Of a stretch of DNA of 64,000 bases, positions 48,773-59,944 are shown piece after piece. The stretch comes from Sipunculus nudus. Its lineage: Eukaryota > Annelida > Sipuncula > Golfingiida > Sipunculidae. Location: contig CM049321.1 in NCBI GenBank assembly GCA_026874595.1, positions 19,438,979-19,502,978 on the forward strand, in the 5' to 3' direction. Position numbers and translations under genes: made by a program. The first letter of the stretch is position 1. Each line of letters begins with the position of its first letter. Under the pieces are notes generated by a model. It made no database searches and had not been told where the DNA came from. It worked only from the letters and a program-made list of their open reading frames with translations.

Positions 48773-51700
48773 CTGAAACCACGGTTTAATTGATTAATTC
48801 ACATTGTCTTTAACCTTTCTTTCCACACATTCTCTCTGAAGATAAATTGTCTATATTTTGTTGTATTTCATACATTATTTTATTAGAAAGAGGTTCTCAT
48901 AAAGGAGAGGGCCTTTGGGGTTCCTCGCTGTTATTTGTGAGCATTGCTTTTAAGATAACTTTTTAAATGTAATATGTTACAAAATTAATATGCCCCAGCG
49001 GTATATTTCAGAATGAATGCAAAGGGACAAGTCTGCGTAAATGACATTCCTAAAGATTAAAACGAAAGCCAATGGCAATGGATTAGTTGAGTCAGTAAGA
49101 GAATGTCTGGAATTGCTCCTTCAGTGTGTTGATATAATATACGCGTTAGAATAGCACGTTCGTTTCATGCGGTCATAAATTATACTATTACATGTCACAA
49201 AAGGTGAAATTATTTTTTCTCGAGGTTAATTTGTTAATACAATATAACGAAGCATGTGGTGTCATTTACCTAACCCTCTTATTTATTACTATGACAATGG
49301 GCCAAAGTTATACTTTGGATCGGTTATTTCAATGAATATAAATTAAAGTTATTTGTAATCATTCCGACACTGAGAATCAATAACATCTGTATTGATATAC
49401 AACAGGTGTTCAGGACACATATTAATAATATTACCTTATCTCTTGCGTATTTCTCAGCACCATGAGCAAGAAGAACCTGACATACATCAATGTGGCCTTT
49501 GATCGCGGCAAAGTGAAGTGGTGTTCTTCCCCACTGAAATATCAATTAAATGTATTATAAAAGTACTGTTACAATGGAAATAAAAACTTTTAAATGCACG
49601 ATCTAAATCAAATATCGATTATAGTTTTATAAAAAAGTAGAAACCATTTTCTTAAAGAAAGTTTTTATTTCGTTATTAGGAATTTCCTTTAGTGTTTGCC
49701 ATTATTATATAAATTAGCAGGAATCAAGAATCGTATTCATATTGAAAACTAATATATTTTGTCAATTACTTTGTCTGTGATGTGTGTTGCAGTGTGCTGA
49801 TCCAGGAGAAACTGACACATGTGTGCGTCTGCTTTGTACGAGGCAGAAAGATGTTCTTCCTCACCCGACTGAAATAGCAATGAAACTTTGTCCAAAGAAT
49901 ATCATAAGAGGACAATTAATAAAAATGACTAAAATATAAAATGTGATTAAATGGAGTATAAAATGTAATTTAAATGAAAGGAATCATCAGTAAATTATTG
50001 TTATTAAGTTATCGTGCATGTTTGAATTGATCCTACCCGCCCTGGAATTCAGATGCAGCAGCACCATGATTCAAGGAAAATTACAGATATCCACTTTCCT
50101 GTTCTCCAGGGCACATTGAAGTGCCGTACGGCCATATTGAAATTATCAGTATATATGGAAACATTATTTGAGGAACCTTATCATGGGTAAATCATATGAA
50201 GCAATTGAATATAAATGATTTTACATATACATGTTTACCAGTTGCACTATTTTTTATACGAATTCTCCACCTTTTATTTTATTAGAGTATTACATGCAAT
50301 AGCCTTTGCCCTGTGCCATATGATTTAAAACCACAAAGAAACTACGACCCATTTGTATTACACACAATGGGGCTATTTGCCGTGTCTTTGATCATTGGTG
50401 TTACTAGGAAAGATTTTGACTCCTTAGAAGTGCCGCTTCAACGACTTTTTCTCATACGGCATAATAGCGCTAGCACAGCAAGACTGGCTGTCAGAAAGTA
50501 ACTTTATCAATGCTCCGTTCAGCCTGGTATCCCAGGTGCTGGAGAGACCGAACACACCAAAGATTTTCGTAGCAATCGGACCAACGTCGAAACCTTGGAG
50601 AAACCGGTATTGGAGGATTCTCGGTCGGAGAGTCTTTTGAGGTCAAAATGCGCCCGGCATTGGTGGCCGGTGGAGGTACGTTCGTTAATGTGTCTTGTTT
50701 GGGCTCCATCCCCGCCAAGACAATATAACATATTAAAAAAGGGATTATACGATTCCTGCTCCTCGAACAGTTTGTCATTTTCTCCCAAGGAGAGCAATAT
50801 CATTTCATTTTTTCTCTCTGTCAACATTGAAATCTTCCATAGATGCTATAGGACACTTGTATTGGGGTCCTGAGCTTCCAATTCCTTGCATAACGGACTC
50901 TGTGAGAATGTTTAATGATGCTTTGTTTAATGGTTTAACCCAAAGAACAATGTTGTATTATAATGCCTTTTAAACCTTTTAAAAATTATTTTGAGAGAGT
51001 TAAGATGGTGATGATGTTTTAGATATTCACAAGTTGAGAATTAGGGCTTTTGTATTGTTAGCATTGTGTCATGCTCAGACAGCCGGTCTACGGTTGCCGT
51101 AGAGTGTAGCGACAATCCAGAAATTGTACATAAGGTGAGGAAGAGTTCGTAAATATTTTTTTCTAGCATTATGTCAATGCATGGTCACTACATCATTTTG
51201 ATGAGGATATATTGACCCGTAACTGAATGACAGTATTTAAATTTACCAGTCGCCAGGTGTTTAATTGTGTTATTGTAACGCATTATTCTTTTTCATCTCA
51301 GTATTTTAAGGCATTTTAATAATGATAAACGTGTTCCTCCGTATTTTGTATGGTTGTTTCAACAGTAGTCATCTAACGAACACGAGATTTACTACGAACG
51401 AGTTGTGTGTCGGGTGACATAACGATAATTTTCATTCTAATCATAAACTGATTTAAATTTAAGACAAAAAGAAACTGCTCTAAAATAACAATAAGGAGAG
51501 CCATCAGACGATAATACAAAATCTGTATGGATTCAATTTTTAAGATATCATCTCATATGTTTAGCATCACCAGGAATGCAAATTAGTATCAACGATATAT
51601 AATTGTAAACAATAACATGTAAACATGAAGAGTTATCTACCTTGCCTTGGATGTATGAAGCAGCACCATGATGCAGGAGAAGATGCCATATATCAGCGTG

Positions 51701-54406
51701 ACCATTCATTATGGCTTTATTAATAGATGTCTGGTTAGACTAAAACGATAATTAATTATGCTGGGAAATGACATTTTCTCCTTAACGTTTCTATTTTGTC
51801 ATTGCTTTCAAACGCTTATTGCGTCAGCCAAGTTCACTGTGTTTAAAATCTGAGCATATCTTGCATATAGCTTTTCTAATAAATTCTGTAAATATATTAT
51901 TTTGACCTATTTCTGCGGTACAATTAATTGTTGCTCGGGGCTCGATTCATGTTTTATAACCGTATAAACCTATGCTCAGAAATGCATGAAAACCAGAAAA
52001 AGTTTAAGTATATACATATAATAATAAAATATCAGAATACATTGAAAGATCCAATGTCACCTCAAAAGATAGATGATACTATTAAATGCTACAACCACAT
52101 GTGGTTTATTGGCAGAATTAATGGCTTAAGCTTTATACTTTACCTTGTCAAGTATATCTGTTGCAGCACCATGATCCAAAAGGAGGTGACATATATCAAT
52201 ATATCCCATGGAAGAGGCTAAGTGAAGTGCGGTTTGACCAGACTGAAATACAAATAAGATTTTACTGCGTAGCGGTGTGGCAAAGCACTATACTTCATAT
52301 AGTTCTTTTTTTTCGATTGTCATTTTGTCATTACATTAAATGCAACTATGTCTAGCCATGTTTGTATTGAATAACGTACATCGATAAATGGGCAGGGGCA
52401 AGAGTATACCTCATCCTGTATGTCAGTTACAGCACCATGGTCTAGAAGAAGTTGACATATTTTAATATTCCCTTCGCGACACGCATAGTGTAGTGATGAT
52501 TGACCAGACTTAAAGGTAGAATGTGTTTCAAAAGGTCAGGGAAAACGTTTGGAGACACATAGCCGAGAAATCAGGAGAGGTTAGATTACAATTTATGAAA
52601 AAAAAGAATGATATATTTATATTATTTAAATTTATGTTTTCCATGTGTATGTAGCTATCAGTAACGGAATTTTCAAGTCAACACAATTAACACTGTAAAT
52701 TTTACCTTGACCTGTATATCTGTTGCGGCACCATGTTCCAAAAGAAGGTCACATATATCATAAAATCCATTGAACGAGGCTAAGTGAAGGGCCGTTTGGC
52801 CAAGCTAAAAAAAAAAACAATGCATATGCATACACTTAGGTGTGGAAAAACTCATACAAGGAAAGAATTCATAGAAACCCTAAGATAATAGATAATATAA
52901 TTATGCAGGGATTTTTTTAACTACGTAGCTACTTTTCTCTACTCAGATTTGACTATGACTAAGCTATATCCTTGCTTGTTTTGACTTATGTTTGACATTG
53001 ACTGCGGCATAGGCGCAATTTACCTCATCCTGTAAGTTCGTTGCAGCTCCATTATCTAACGAATATGAATTATCTTAAGATACTCTCTGCGAGAAGCATG
53101 GTGAAGTGCTGATTGACAAGACTGAAATGTCATAAAAATATGTACCGAAAGTGTGTTGAAAAGAACGTTCAGACAAAATATGGCAAAGTTATCATAATGC
53201 AAGAATATTCAAAGATTTATATATGTACTTACAATGGATAGGTTTTCAACATCTAATGTTACTAATAACTGAATTATTTGTATTAAACTAAATTAACATT
53301 AATATCGGCAGATGGTTTCACATTCTAAATTTTCCTTCACTTAAATATGGGATTAGAAATCTTAACACAAATGCACAGGTAATGTTTTCTACATTATCCT
53401 TTATGTCTGTTGCTGCACCATGTATGAGCAGCAGTTGACAAATATCAGCATATCCCTTCGACGAAGCTAAGTGGAGTACCGTTTGACCAGTCTGAAATTC
53501 CAATTCATAAACGTGTGAGAACAAAATATTAGAGCTAGATACCTCATTACTACGAAAATATAAAGTAACACGTGAATACTCTCTAGATGAAGATGGCATC
53601 TCATTACTTTTACATGCGAGTTGGCAAACGTGTTTATTCTGAGAAACAACCAATATTTATTACCAAAATTACAAATGTAATTTACCTCGTCCTGTACATC
53701 TGTTGCAGCGCCGTGCTCCAGAAGTAGCTTACAGATATCAACATGTCCTTTGTTGGAGGCAGCATGAATAGCTGTTGCACGAAACTTAAAAAAAAAATTA
53801 ATTTTTCTGTAAATTGGTTTGAGGTGAGGGTGCGTCAGGATGAGACGTCCAAATGGAAATGCAGATTAATCTATTATATATGAGTTATTGAGCCAAGTAT
53901 ATGCAACTTCAATATCAACGATACCTTTCATTATTTACAAGCATTATGTATTCCTTGTTATCTACCTTGTTTTGTATGTCTTTTACTGCACCGTGATCCA
54001 AAAGAAGCTCACACACATCCACATGTCCTTCGCACGAGGCAAGAAATATTGGTGTTTGACCCAACTGCATTAAAAATATTGTTATTGTTGTTAAAGCGGG
54101 AGAGATAACGAAACGTCATAATAAAGTATGCATATGTGAAAGGAATGATTAAACATTTATACTGAAACAGTAATTAAGCAAAGACAGCGTTGACTTTTTT
54201 ATACCTGATATATCAGACAAAAGTATAGCTAGGGAGCTTAGCTGGAGAGCATAAACACTTTGTTTTTATATCCACCAGAGATTTATTACGCAATTTTTAT
54301 TATTCACCATATCCGTTCAATCGCTTGCTGCTCCATGATCCAGTAGAAGTTGACAGATTTCAGTATACCCTTTCTGTGACGCAAGATGGAGTGCTGTCTG
54401 AGCAAA
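48674..54406 (-). CDS. Ankyrin-repeat gene, array B (13 exons plus a stub)
   Basis: Minus-strand copy of array A. Exons B1-B9 and B12-B15 are present, 10 and 11 are deleted and 16 is a stub. Nine look intact (B2, B3, B5-B8, B12-B14). Compared with A, exon 7 is intact here while exon 9 carries a different lesion. No upstream start exon is visible before 54.9 kb. It may be a separate gene from array A or an incomplete duplicate. Confidence 0.75.
49435..49533 (-). CDS. Ankyrin exon B2
   Basis: Intact; same protein as A2 ([19 protein letters not shown]). Confidence 0.9.
49770..49868 (-). CDS. Ankyrin exon B3
   Basis: Open; [19 protein letters not shown], two residues changed from A3. Confidence 0.8.
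50039..50137 (-). pseudogene. Ankyrin exon B4, dead
   Basis: Same lost acceptor (TTTCAA) and broken frame as A4. Exact ends are approximate. Confidence 0.7.
51641..51739 (-). CDS. Ankyrin exon B5
   Basis: Intact; near-identical to A5, with a changed residue region around NGHADIWH. Confidence 0.85.
52144..52242 (-). CDS. Ankyrin exon B6
   Basis: Intact: [19 protein letters not shown] then [14 protein letters not shown]. Confidence 0.92.
52410..52508 (-). CDS. Ankyrin exon B7 (intact where A7 is broken)
   Basis: 99 bp, open: [19 protein letters not shown] then [14 protein letters not shown]. Acceptor TTTAAG, donor GAG/GTATAC. Confidence 0.9.
52706..52804 (-). CDS. Ankyrin exon B8
   Basis: Intact: [19 protein letters not shown] then [14 protein letters not shown]. 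Confidence 0.92.
53024..53121 (-). pseudogene. Ankyrin exon B9, 1-nt deletion
   Basis: 98 bp; [20 protein letters not shown] then a frameshift to TAG. It retains the GAG/GTAAAT donor that is mutated to TAG in A9. Confidence 0.85.
53393..53491 (-). CDS. Ankyrin exon B12
   Basis: Intact: [19 protein letters not shown] then [14 protein letters not shown]. Confidence 0.92.
53686..53784 (-). CDS. Ankyrin exon B13
   Basis: Intact; like A13 but with VAS changed to AAS and QYE to QDE (closer to consensus). Confidence 0.9.
53966..54064 (-). CDS. Ankyrin exon B14
   Basis: Intact: [19 protein letters not shown] then [14 protein letters not shown]. Confidence 0.9.
54308..54406 (-). pseudogene. Ankyrin exon B15, internal stop
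   Basis: Same TGA after [10 protein letters not shown] as in A15; the surrounding 200 bp is almost identical between copies. Confidence 0.85.
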
Positions 54407-54658
54407 CTGAAATACAAATTACAATTATTAGTAAAACCACCACAATATTCATTTCATGTAAATATAAGTAAAACAGAAGTTAATAATTTGAGTTTATTAT
54501 CTCGAGTTATATTCATATATATTGTTTTCTATGTTCCACCTGACAAAGAAGCCTCTGCCCTTCGAAAACTCGTGTGATTAGTTTGTCTGTCTAGCAGGCG
54601 TCACTTTTACTATTTACCTACACTTCAATTACAGGCTCAGACGGCCATACCCTTAATC

Positions 54659-54660
<2 letters not shown>

Positions 54661-54711
<51 letters not shown>
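54661..54711. repeat. (TA)n microsatellite, copy B
   Basis: About 51 bp of TA, orthologous to 37942-37993. Confidence 0.95.
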
Positions 54712-54713
<2 letters not shown>

Positions 54714-55937
54714 CATTTATTCCGTAAACTTTTCTCTTGCCTAAATAGATATTGTGTTTACCTTTTCCACACTTTTTTTGCAAATTATTTTGTCTGACAT
54801 ATTAGATCACAATAGCTTGGGTGGCACTTCATTTTTAATTGCAATTTAAAATAATTGCACATTAGTCATATCTACTTTATCGAGCAGGATGTTACTTAAG
54901 CTTATTGACATGCTTGCAATGCACTTAGAAACATGTACACAGTAATATAATTGTCGATGCCGCTGACAGCGTGCAGGGCTTACACGTGTACTCAGATCCC
55001 AGTGCCCTGGGTTAATCTGTGTGTATACAGCGCTTGCGCAAGGGATGCTGGGAACTTGCCTAACCAAGTGTCATCCAGTAGCACGTAATATGCATGTTAA
55101 AACAAGGATGAATTTTTCATATGGTGCCGTATTTACTGCGTAAAATGTTCACGAGTCCAGTGAATGCGGACGCTGTCAGCTGGCTTGCACACTGACATAC
55201 ACGGAGACTCGCTCATGGCACTTCCATTACAAGACAATCAGTAGCGCATTATAATCATAAATATGAAGCGGCCTTTCCTCAGGTGACAATGTTTGTCAAG
55301 CTTGTATTATTGGACTACGTCGAGAAATGAATGTATTATAACGGGTCAACAAAGTTCAAGAAAGGGACTTTGTTTCCGTGGGATATAAATATGACAAATT
55401 TCCTAACAATTTTAAAACAAAACCCCGGATTTGGAATTTGGTATTTGCGCAAGGTGACTGGCATTATCGGGGTACTGATGTCCCGTAAATTTTTTTTCAT
55501 CGTTCAAATAAATACTGTTTTACATATTTTTATATGAACATTTTATATATTCTGCTACCTTATTAGGCGTTGACTTTTATAAAAGCGTTCATTTATTACC
55601 ATCCTTATTTTTCCTCTTCACCTGCAAGGGAAATCTCGAACTGTAGTCATTCAGACAATTCTCTCATGCAACACAAAATAAAATCGTCTGCAAATCGGTA
55701 TCACAACCATTAAACATTAAAAATATTCTCTTGTCACTGGTTCACTCTTTTCTAAGTTTTTACAGTTTGCTTTCTCGCAAAAGCTGCCATATAAACCTGT
55801 ACCTTTTTGCCACAAAATGAATCCCAAATGAATCCTCATTGTTGGAGCCAAATAAATATTATACCAATAAACATGGGTACACTGATACACTAAAACTCAT
55901 AATTAAAAGGTAACTTCATGGTAATAATTTTCATCTG

Positions 55938-56045
55938 TCCAAAACATCCTCCCTTGCAAAAGGCCTGTCCTAAATGTCCTAGTCCCAAACATCCTAGTCT
56001 GAAATGTCCTAGTCCAAAACATCTGTGTCCAAAACATCTGGTACT
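55938..56045. repeat. Degenerate minisatellite, unit about 16 bp
   Basis: Successive variants of CTAGTCCAAAACATC / CTAGTCTGAAATGTC run for about 100 bp, five to six irregular copies. Confidence 0.75.
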
Positions 56046-57789
56046 ACCCTACATTCAGGTTCAGGCTAATAATGTCATAATTTTATAACCAACATTTCTA
56101 TAAAGTAACTTAACAATTCAGTTTTTTGGTAAATGCAGATTTTCTCTAGTTCAGGTAGTATACATTAATTTCCCCTTCACAAAGCCTTAAGCTATGAGCA
56201 AAAATTTGCAATCATTTATAATTGATAATCAGCCCATCACTATGATCATGGAATGAAATGACTGCTAAAAAACTGTAAAAATCACTTAATTGTGGAATAT
56301 GTAGTGTGATAAACTATTTCCAATAAACTTTTCATGAATATTTATCTGAAAGACAGACACACAAGAAAATATTGCTCGCAAGGCTGAACCAAGCCAGAAA
56401 ATATTCTGCCTCAGTCCAAACACAAGATGTGTGTGTCTGTAAGGGCTGGAAACTGGCTTAGCTGTGTATGCACAAACTTCAGGCTGACTAGGTCCAGAGT
56501 TCAGGCCTGCCAGCACTGGACACCAGTGATACTGCAGCCCTGATCAACTGATAAGATATAAATGAGGTGAGACTGAAAGTGGAATTTTGCGTCACATCTC
56601 CTTGGCTGGGAATCTGAGTGAGTGCTTACAAGTAGTGATGATTGGATTGATATCCATTAAACACCCACGGGAATCTTTTTAGTCATATTTAAGCCAACAA
56701 ATTATATATATTTTTTCAGATATCAAACATTTTTTATTTGTACAAAATTTCTCAATTTTTTTTTAAACAGCACTCTTATTGAACTTTGAATGAAAAGTTT
56801 TGTGAGGAAGAGGGAACATTATAAACTCGGTTTAACAGCTTACCTGCCTGATGGTGTTTTCTTGCAATTTAAATCAAGGGGGTCTTGATAAACACTGTTC
56901 AGTGTCTTGTAAACTAAACTTGAAACAGTTTTGTCATTTGCTCAATAAGGCTTAAAAAAATGGAGTTATGAATATATTGTCAATCAGGATTAAACAGTGA
57001 TGTTGCAAGAATTCTTAAATATCAGTAATGTAAATGACACACAACATTATATCATATGAGTGTGCATGTGTAACTAGACAATACAAGTGCTTCCCCCACC
57101 AGAAAGTTACATTTATAATAATTACCATTTCCATAGCTGTAAAAGAATTTTCAAATTTTCTTGAATAACATAGATATAAAACTTTCCTTAGTTATTGAAT
57201 TTATCCCAGTTATTCCTATGATGTGTTATAAGTAACATGTAACATTTCATAAACTTCAAAATACTAGTATTAGGATGAGATAATTATAAATTCAGTTTAT
57301 CTCTCTGAATTAAATGTCTTCACATTTGTATCAATTGGTCTCCTGATTTTTTTGTAAATCTTTAAGAATTGTTGTATTAAACAAAAATCGGCTAACCATG
57401 CTTCCTGAATACAATGATCACATTACGTGCTTGTACCATTACTTTAGAGTTGAAGAGAATAAAATTCTACAAAGTGTCTTACATTACAGGATATTACTCT
57501 CTGAAGGTAATTATTGAGATTTTTTTTTCAATACAATGCTTCCTGTTTTTTTTTTATTTGATAATCGGACCATTTCTCCCAGAAAAAAATAAAATAGATA
57601 CTTGTCCTTAGTTGGATCAGTTGGTCATTCAGAAGATCATGAAAACAGCCCCATGAACAAAGGTGTGCATTAAGGAAATGTCAGTTATATTTATTGTACG
57701 TGTATTAAGTTGACATTTGCCAAAAAATCACAGTTTTATCAAGTTTATTTATGCATCCATAAGCAGTGAGTGCAAAGGTTTACTTGGTA

Positions 57790-58110
57790 GAGAGCTTCAT
57801 CACCCAGAGTCACCCCTGGTCACTCTTGGTCACTACCTGTCAATCACCCACCAACAAGGATCACTGGTGGTCACAGTTATTATCACCTCTCATCAAGCTA
57901 GTGTCTGGTGGAGTAACTATGTTCACTCAGCATCACTGCCAGTCACTTTTGGTCACTCAGCAAATTATCAATTAGTTGCACCCCTCCAACTGATCCCCAG
58001 GGCTGCTCAACTATCACTGCTGGTCACACAGTGATAGTCTGTGAACAGTTTAGTCACTCCCTATCACTGCTAATTACCTGTTGCGTGGCAGTGACCAGAA
58101 GTGATGAAAA
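57790..58110. repeat. TGGTCAC/TCACTG-rich degenerate repeat tract
   Basis: Many copies of GGTCACT, TCACTGC and AGTCACT spaced 8-20 bp on the plus strand. A reverse-oriented patch (CAGTGACCAGAAGTGAT) lies near 58090-58105, so parts could fold back. Confidence 0.7.
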
Positions 58111-58290
58111 TGGTCACAGACCTTCAGTTTGCGATAGCCCAGTTCTCATAGTGTTATACTTACAGAGCAGATATCATCCAGTTGGAAGACTGATTCTGTT
58201 AAAATAATACATATTTCTCTGTAAAAAAGTGTGTATCAATCGATACCAGTCTTTTCAATCATGTTTTATCAACCGATGCCTTAAAAATAA

Positions 58291-58434
58291 ATTTACATCT
58301 ATAAAAATGGCTGTTATAAAAATATATTAAATACTTTTTGGAAAGGTAATATTTAGAATTTACATCTATGAAAATGGCTGTCATAAAAATATATAAAATA
58401 CTTTTTGGAAAGGTCATATTTAGAATTTACATAA
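58291..58434. repeat. 67-bp tandem repeat, about 2.2 copies
   Basis: A unit starting ATTTACATCTAT at 58291 recurs at 58358 with a few substitutions and starts a third time at 58425. Confidence 0.9.
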
Positions 58435-58563
58435 TACACGTAATTTATTGAAAATCTTTACCTATCAATTTTCCGTCCGATCCTTCTACAGAGGTGTAGA
58501 TGGCATAGCCAGAAACGTTTGGGAAAGGAAATATATTAGACCATGCACCCAGAATAATAAGGC

Positions 58564-58922
58564 TCAGAAATCGACCAACAGTCTTGTCTTGAATTCCCGT
58601 CTGCAAATTCTCGAATGTTTTTTTTTGTCAGGTATATACGCCATCAATGTTTCTGACTTTTCTTTTAATCCTACAATTTTCGCTGGCAACCGCGAAAATA
58701 CCGATTTGCACAGGCTAACAAGCCCTGAATTGTCAAAAATGTTGTCCCTTTTTCCATTATGTTTGATTCTTGTTAATCTCCGGAAACCATCTTTTATTAC
58801 TGTGAAGAGCTTTGATGTTTTCACGGAAGCCACTGATCTTCTTCCCATGAAATTTCCATGTCGGATATCCAGTTTGATTCGGACGTTTTTATCGAAAACA
58901 GTTACTATTGTGGCTGAAATCA
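58564..58922 (-). CDS. Unrecognised gene, copy 1, last exon
   Basis: Acceptor AATGCAG ends at 58923. The frame (phase 1, fitting the previous exon) reads VISATIVTVFDKNVRIKLDI, then a basic region (GRRSVASVKTSK, FRRLTRIKHNGK) and CRREFKTRLLVDF before a TGA at 58564. No family recognised. The last seven residues come from sequence outside the duplicated unit and therefore differ from copy 2. Confidence 0.55.
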
Positions 58923-59140
58923 CTGCATTATAGTTAAAACATGTTTCAGGAGAGATATATATTTGTAAATTGTGTAATAATTTAGAAATACAATGTGTCA
59001 TTAAATGTTCGGATATCTTTATAAAACAAAGCACATTTCTAATAAATTTTCCAATGTTATTATATGCTATAATATATGTCCGTCACAGGCTATCTTATAA
59101 TCAATAATAATACTGACTTTAACACATTTTGTTATGTTAC

Positions 59141-59944
59141 CTAGAATATCCTCCACAAATGCTTCTCGCGCGTCACACACAACATCAGACTCCTGCACAA
59201 ACGTGGATATATACTTTGCTTTCTCGAATGCATCTACAGGGTCGTCTATAAACGCCTGTAAGACTTTCTTTAGAGCACATGCGTCTTGTCCATCCCACAT
59301 GATGCTTTGCTGACCACTTCTAGGCAGATCTTTCATTATATCGGAGATTGGGTTCTCAGTATGAATAACTTGAGGGAATCCATGAGTGTCGGTAGCACAC
59401 TGATCCAACTCATGTTTTTCCCTGTGCACGGAAGAATCCAAACAGTGTCACAATAAAACCTTTTGACGTCGTGCATAATTGTTACATTCACAGTCCGAAC
59501 ATCTCCAGTCAGAGAGGTAGTGGGAAAACAGGGTATCCGTTCATTGCACAGTGCGATGATTTCCTTTTTTTTTATCTAAATGATCAACGCCGGAAATGAC
59601 ATCAATAATTGTCTGCACAGAATGCGGGATCATTGAACCTGGGTTGGTAAGATCGATTATGAAATGTATAGTGTTTTGGAACGGGACATTGGTGTTCTCT
59701 TCGTCGAATGTTTCAAAAGGAATAGGGTAAAATAAAATGTTATTTCCCTCTATGCGCTGGTCCCAATATTGCTTCAGTGAGCTCCCGAGGCTATAATAGG
59801 TTAGTTTTCTTGATGATGTATTGCGACCCTCTGGACAAAGTCCTTCCTTGTCAGGGGTCACTGGTAGAATTAATATCTCAGATATCGCCCGATTTGGCAA
59901 CGTTTTAGCAAATCTCTGGGTCAATTCAATCGTTTGAGGAAACA
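59141..59944 (-). CDS. Unrecognised gene, copy 1, large internal exon (frame-disturbed)
   Basis: Acceptor TTTTTGCAG ends at 59945; donor TCTAG/GTAACA lies at 59140. The first ~125 codons read FPQTIELTQRFAKTLPNR..., LPVTPDKEGLCPEGRN, YYSLGSSLKQYWDQRIEGN, FHFIIDL-like hydrophobic strand. The last ~95 codons read ELDQCATDTHGFPQVIH..., QQSIMWDGQDACALKKVLQ, AFVEDIL. Both parts are in one frame. Between them (about 59441-59570) that frame has two stops, while another frame reads as plausible protein (TSLTGDVRTVNVTIMHDV). The switch starts at a 9-nt homopolymer at 59565-59573. A compensated indel pair, a short intron or sequence error could explain it. The family is not recognised. Confidence 0.5.

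Larger units (their letters stand above)
41937..54915. repeat. Segmental duplication, copy B
   Basis: Counterpart of 23604-38357 in direct orientation. It lacks the A blocks 23716-24212, 27160-27512, about 29128-29585, about 35990-36570 (ankyrin exons 10 and 11) and about 38062-38218 (exon 16). It has its own insertion near 47192-47377 and two expanded AT microsatellites. Confidence 0.95.
54916..58290. other. Unique non-coding region with degenerate minisatellites
   Basis: No supported gene. It contains a ~16-bp minisatellite at 55938-56045 and a TGGTCAC-rich tract at 57790-58110. The 105-codon plus-strand frame at 57717-58034 is an artefact of that tract. Confidence 0.5.

Noticed and set aside
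57717-58034. 105-codon plus-strand frame
   Set aside because: Generated by the TGGTCAC repeat tract.
58448-58933. 161-codon plus-strand frame opposite the last exon
   Set aside because: It is antisense to an exon with consistent splice sites and phase; copy 2 has the same shadow (61395-61739).
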